NCBI RefSeq assembly: GCF_003716875.1
Contig: NZ_CP033077.1
Span: forward strand, 868,001 to 932,000
Direction of reading: 5' to 3'
Length of the DNA: 64,000 bases
Origin: Vibrio zhugei
GTDB lineage: Bacteria; Pseudomonadota; Gammaproteobacteria; Enterobacterales; Vibrionaceae
Below the pieces are notes generated by a model, which was not told the DNA's origin, ran no database searches, and worked only from the letters and a program-made list of their open reading frames with translations. Made by a program: the position numbers and the translations under genes. This document shows, in pieces, positions 63,940 to 64,000 of this stretch. The stretch's first letter is position 1; each line of letters begins with the position of its first letter.

Positions 63940-64000
63940 ATGTCAAAAATCGTATTTATTACTGGGGCAACCTCTGGATTTGGCCGTGCCGCGGCCACCA
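63940..64000 (+). CDS. Short-chain dehydrogenase, YdfG-like (start only)
   Basis: The first 20 codons (MSKIVFITGATSGFGRAAAT) hold the SDR TGxxxGxG nucleotide-binding motif and match the beginning of YdfG-type 3-hydroxy acid dehydrogenases. AAAAGGAATG is upstream. The gene runs off the window. A TATAAT at 63898-63903 may be its -10. Confidence 0.8.
   Translation, partial: MSKIVFITGATSGFGRAAAT

Overview
The window looks like a Vibrio (Vibrionaceae) chromosome segment. The type VI secretion (T6SS) gene order from tssF to vasL is the one known from the large V. cholerae cluster, and a vgrG-vasW-vasX-tsiV2-like module lies in the same window. The right half carries a KdgR/KduD/KdgK/Eda uronate pathway. 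No rRNA, tRNA or CRISPR array was seen.

1-16.5 kb: the 3' part of a T6SS structural operon: baseplate (tssF end, tssG, tssK), FHA protein, membrane complex (tssJ, tssL, tssM), ClpV recycling ATPase, the sigma-54 activator vasH, vasI, and the TssA-type proteins tssA and vasL. A sigma-54 promoter (16565-16580) lies upstream of the next unit, so VasH probably switches on the effector genes beside it.

16.7-24.8 kb: an effector unit in overlapping order: vgrG, DUF4123 adaptor, an unrecognised 339-residue protein with a hydrophobic segment, a full-length Rhs protein with a WHH-type HNH nuclease tip, and its immunity gene. 24.9-34.1 kb: an array of three 5'-truncated rhs cassettes, each with a different toxin tip and immunity gene (an ART-like toxin; an HNH-type nuclease; an unrecognised toxin with a SUKH immunity protein). 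Two are frame-broken. The joins show deletions at short repeats, and one cassette is fused to a vgrG remnant, so the array looks like decayed copies of whole vgrG-rhs loci. Four near-identical IS30-family elements (A-D) are scattered from 27.7 to 45.6 kb.

35.3-44.4 kb: a second effector unit: vgrG2 (start codon lost at a recombination join), vasW-like DUF4123 adaptor, a VasX-like MIX effector with a membrane-active C-terminus, and a three-helix TsiV2-like immunity protein. Remnants of at least one more vasX tail and a truncated tsiV2 lie upstream.

45.6-55.7 kb: a pectin/oligogalacturonate locus. IS30 copy D cuts off a sodium:solute symporter gene. Beyond it are KdgM porin, a PL9 pectate lyase lipoprotein, YjdM, then Eda, KdgK, an RpiB-like isomerase (probably replacing KduI), KdgF, YgjV and KduD on the minus strand, and the regulator KdgR. 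Palindromes of the form AAAAC-N3-GTTTT recur at several promoters and are candidate KdgR operators.

55.8-64 kb: ordinary chromosome: a DUF294/CBS protein with a DnaQ-type exonuclease, a small Cys-rich protein, a LysR regulator divergent from an M20 peptidase, an MFS transporter, RNase H1, and the start of an SDR dehydrogenase (ydfG-like).
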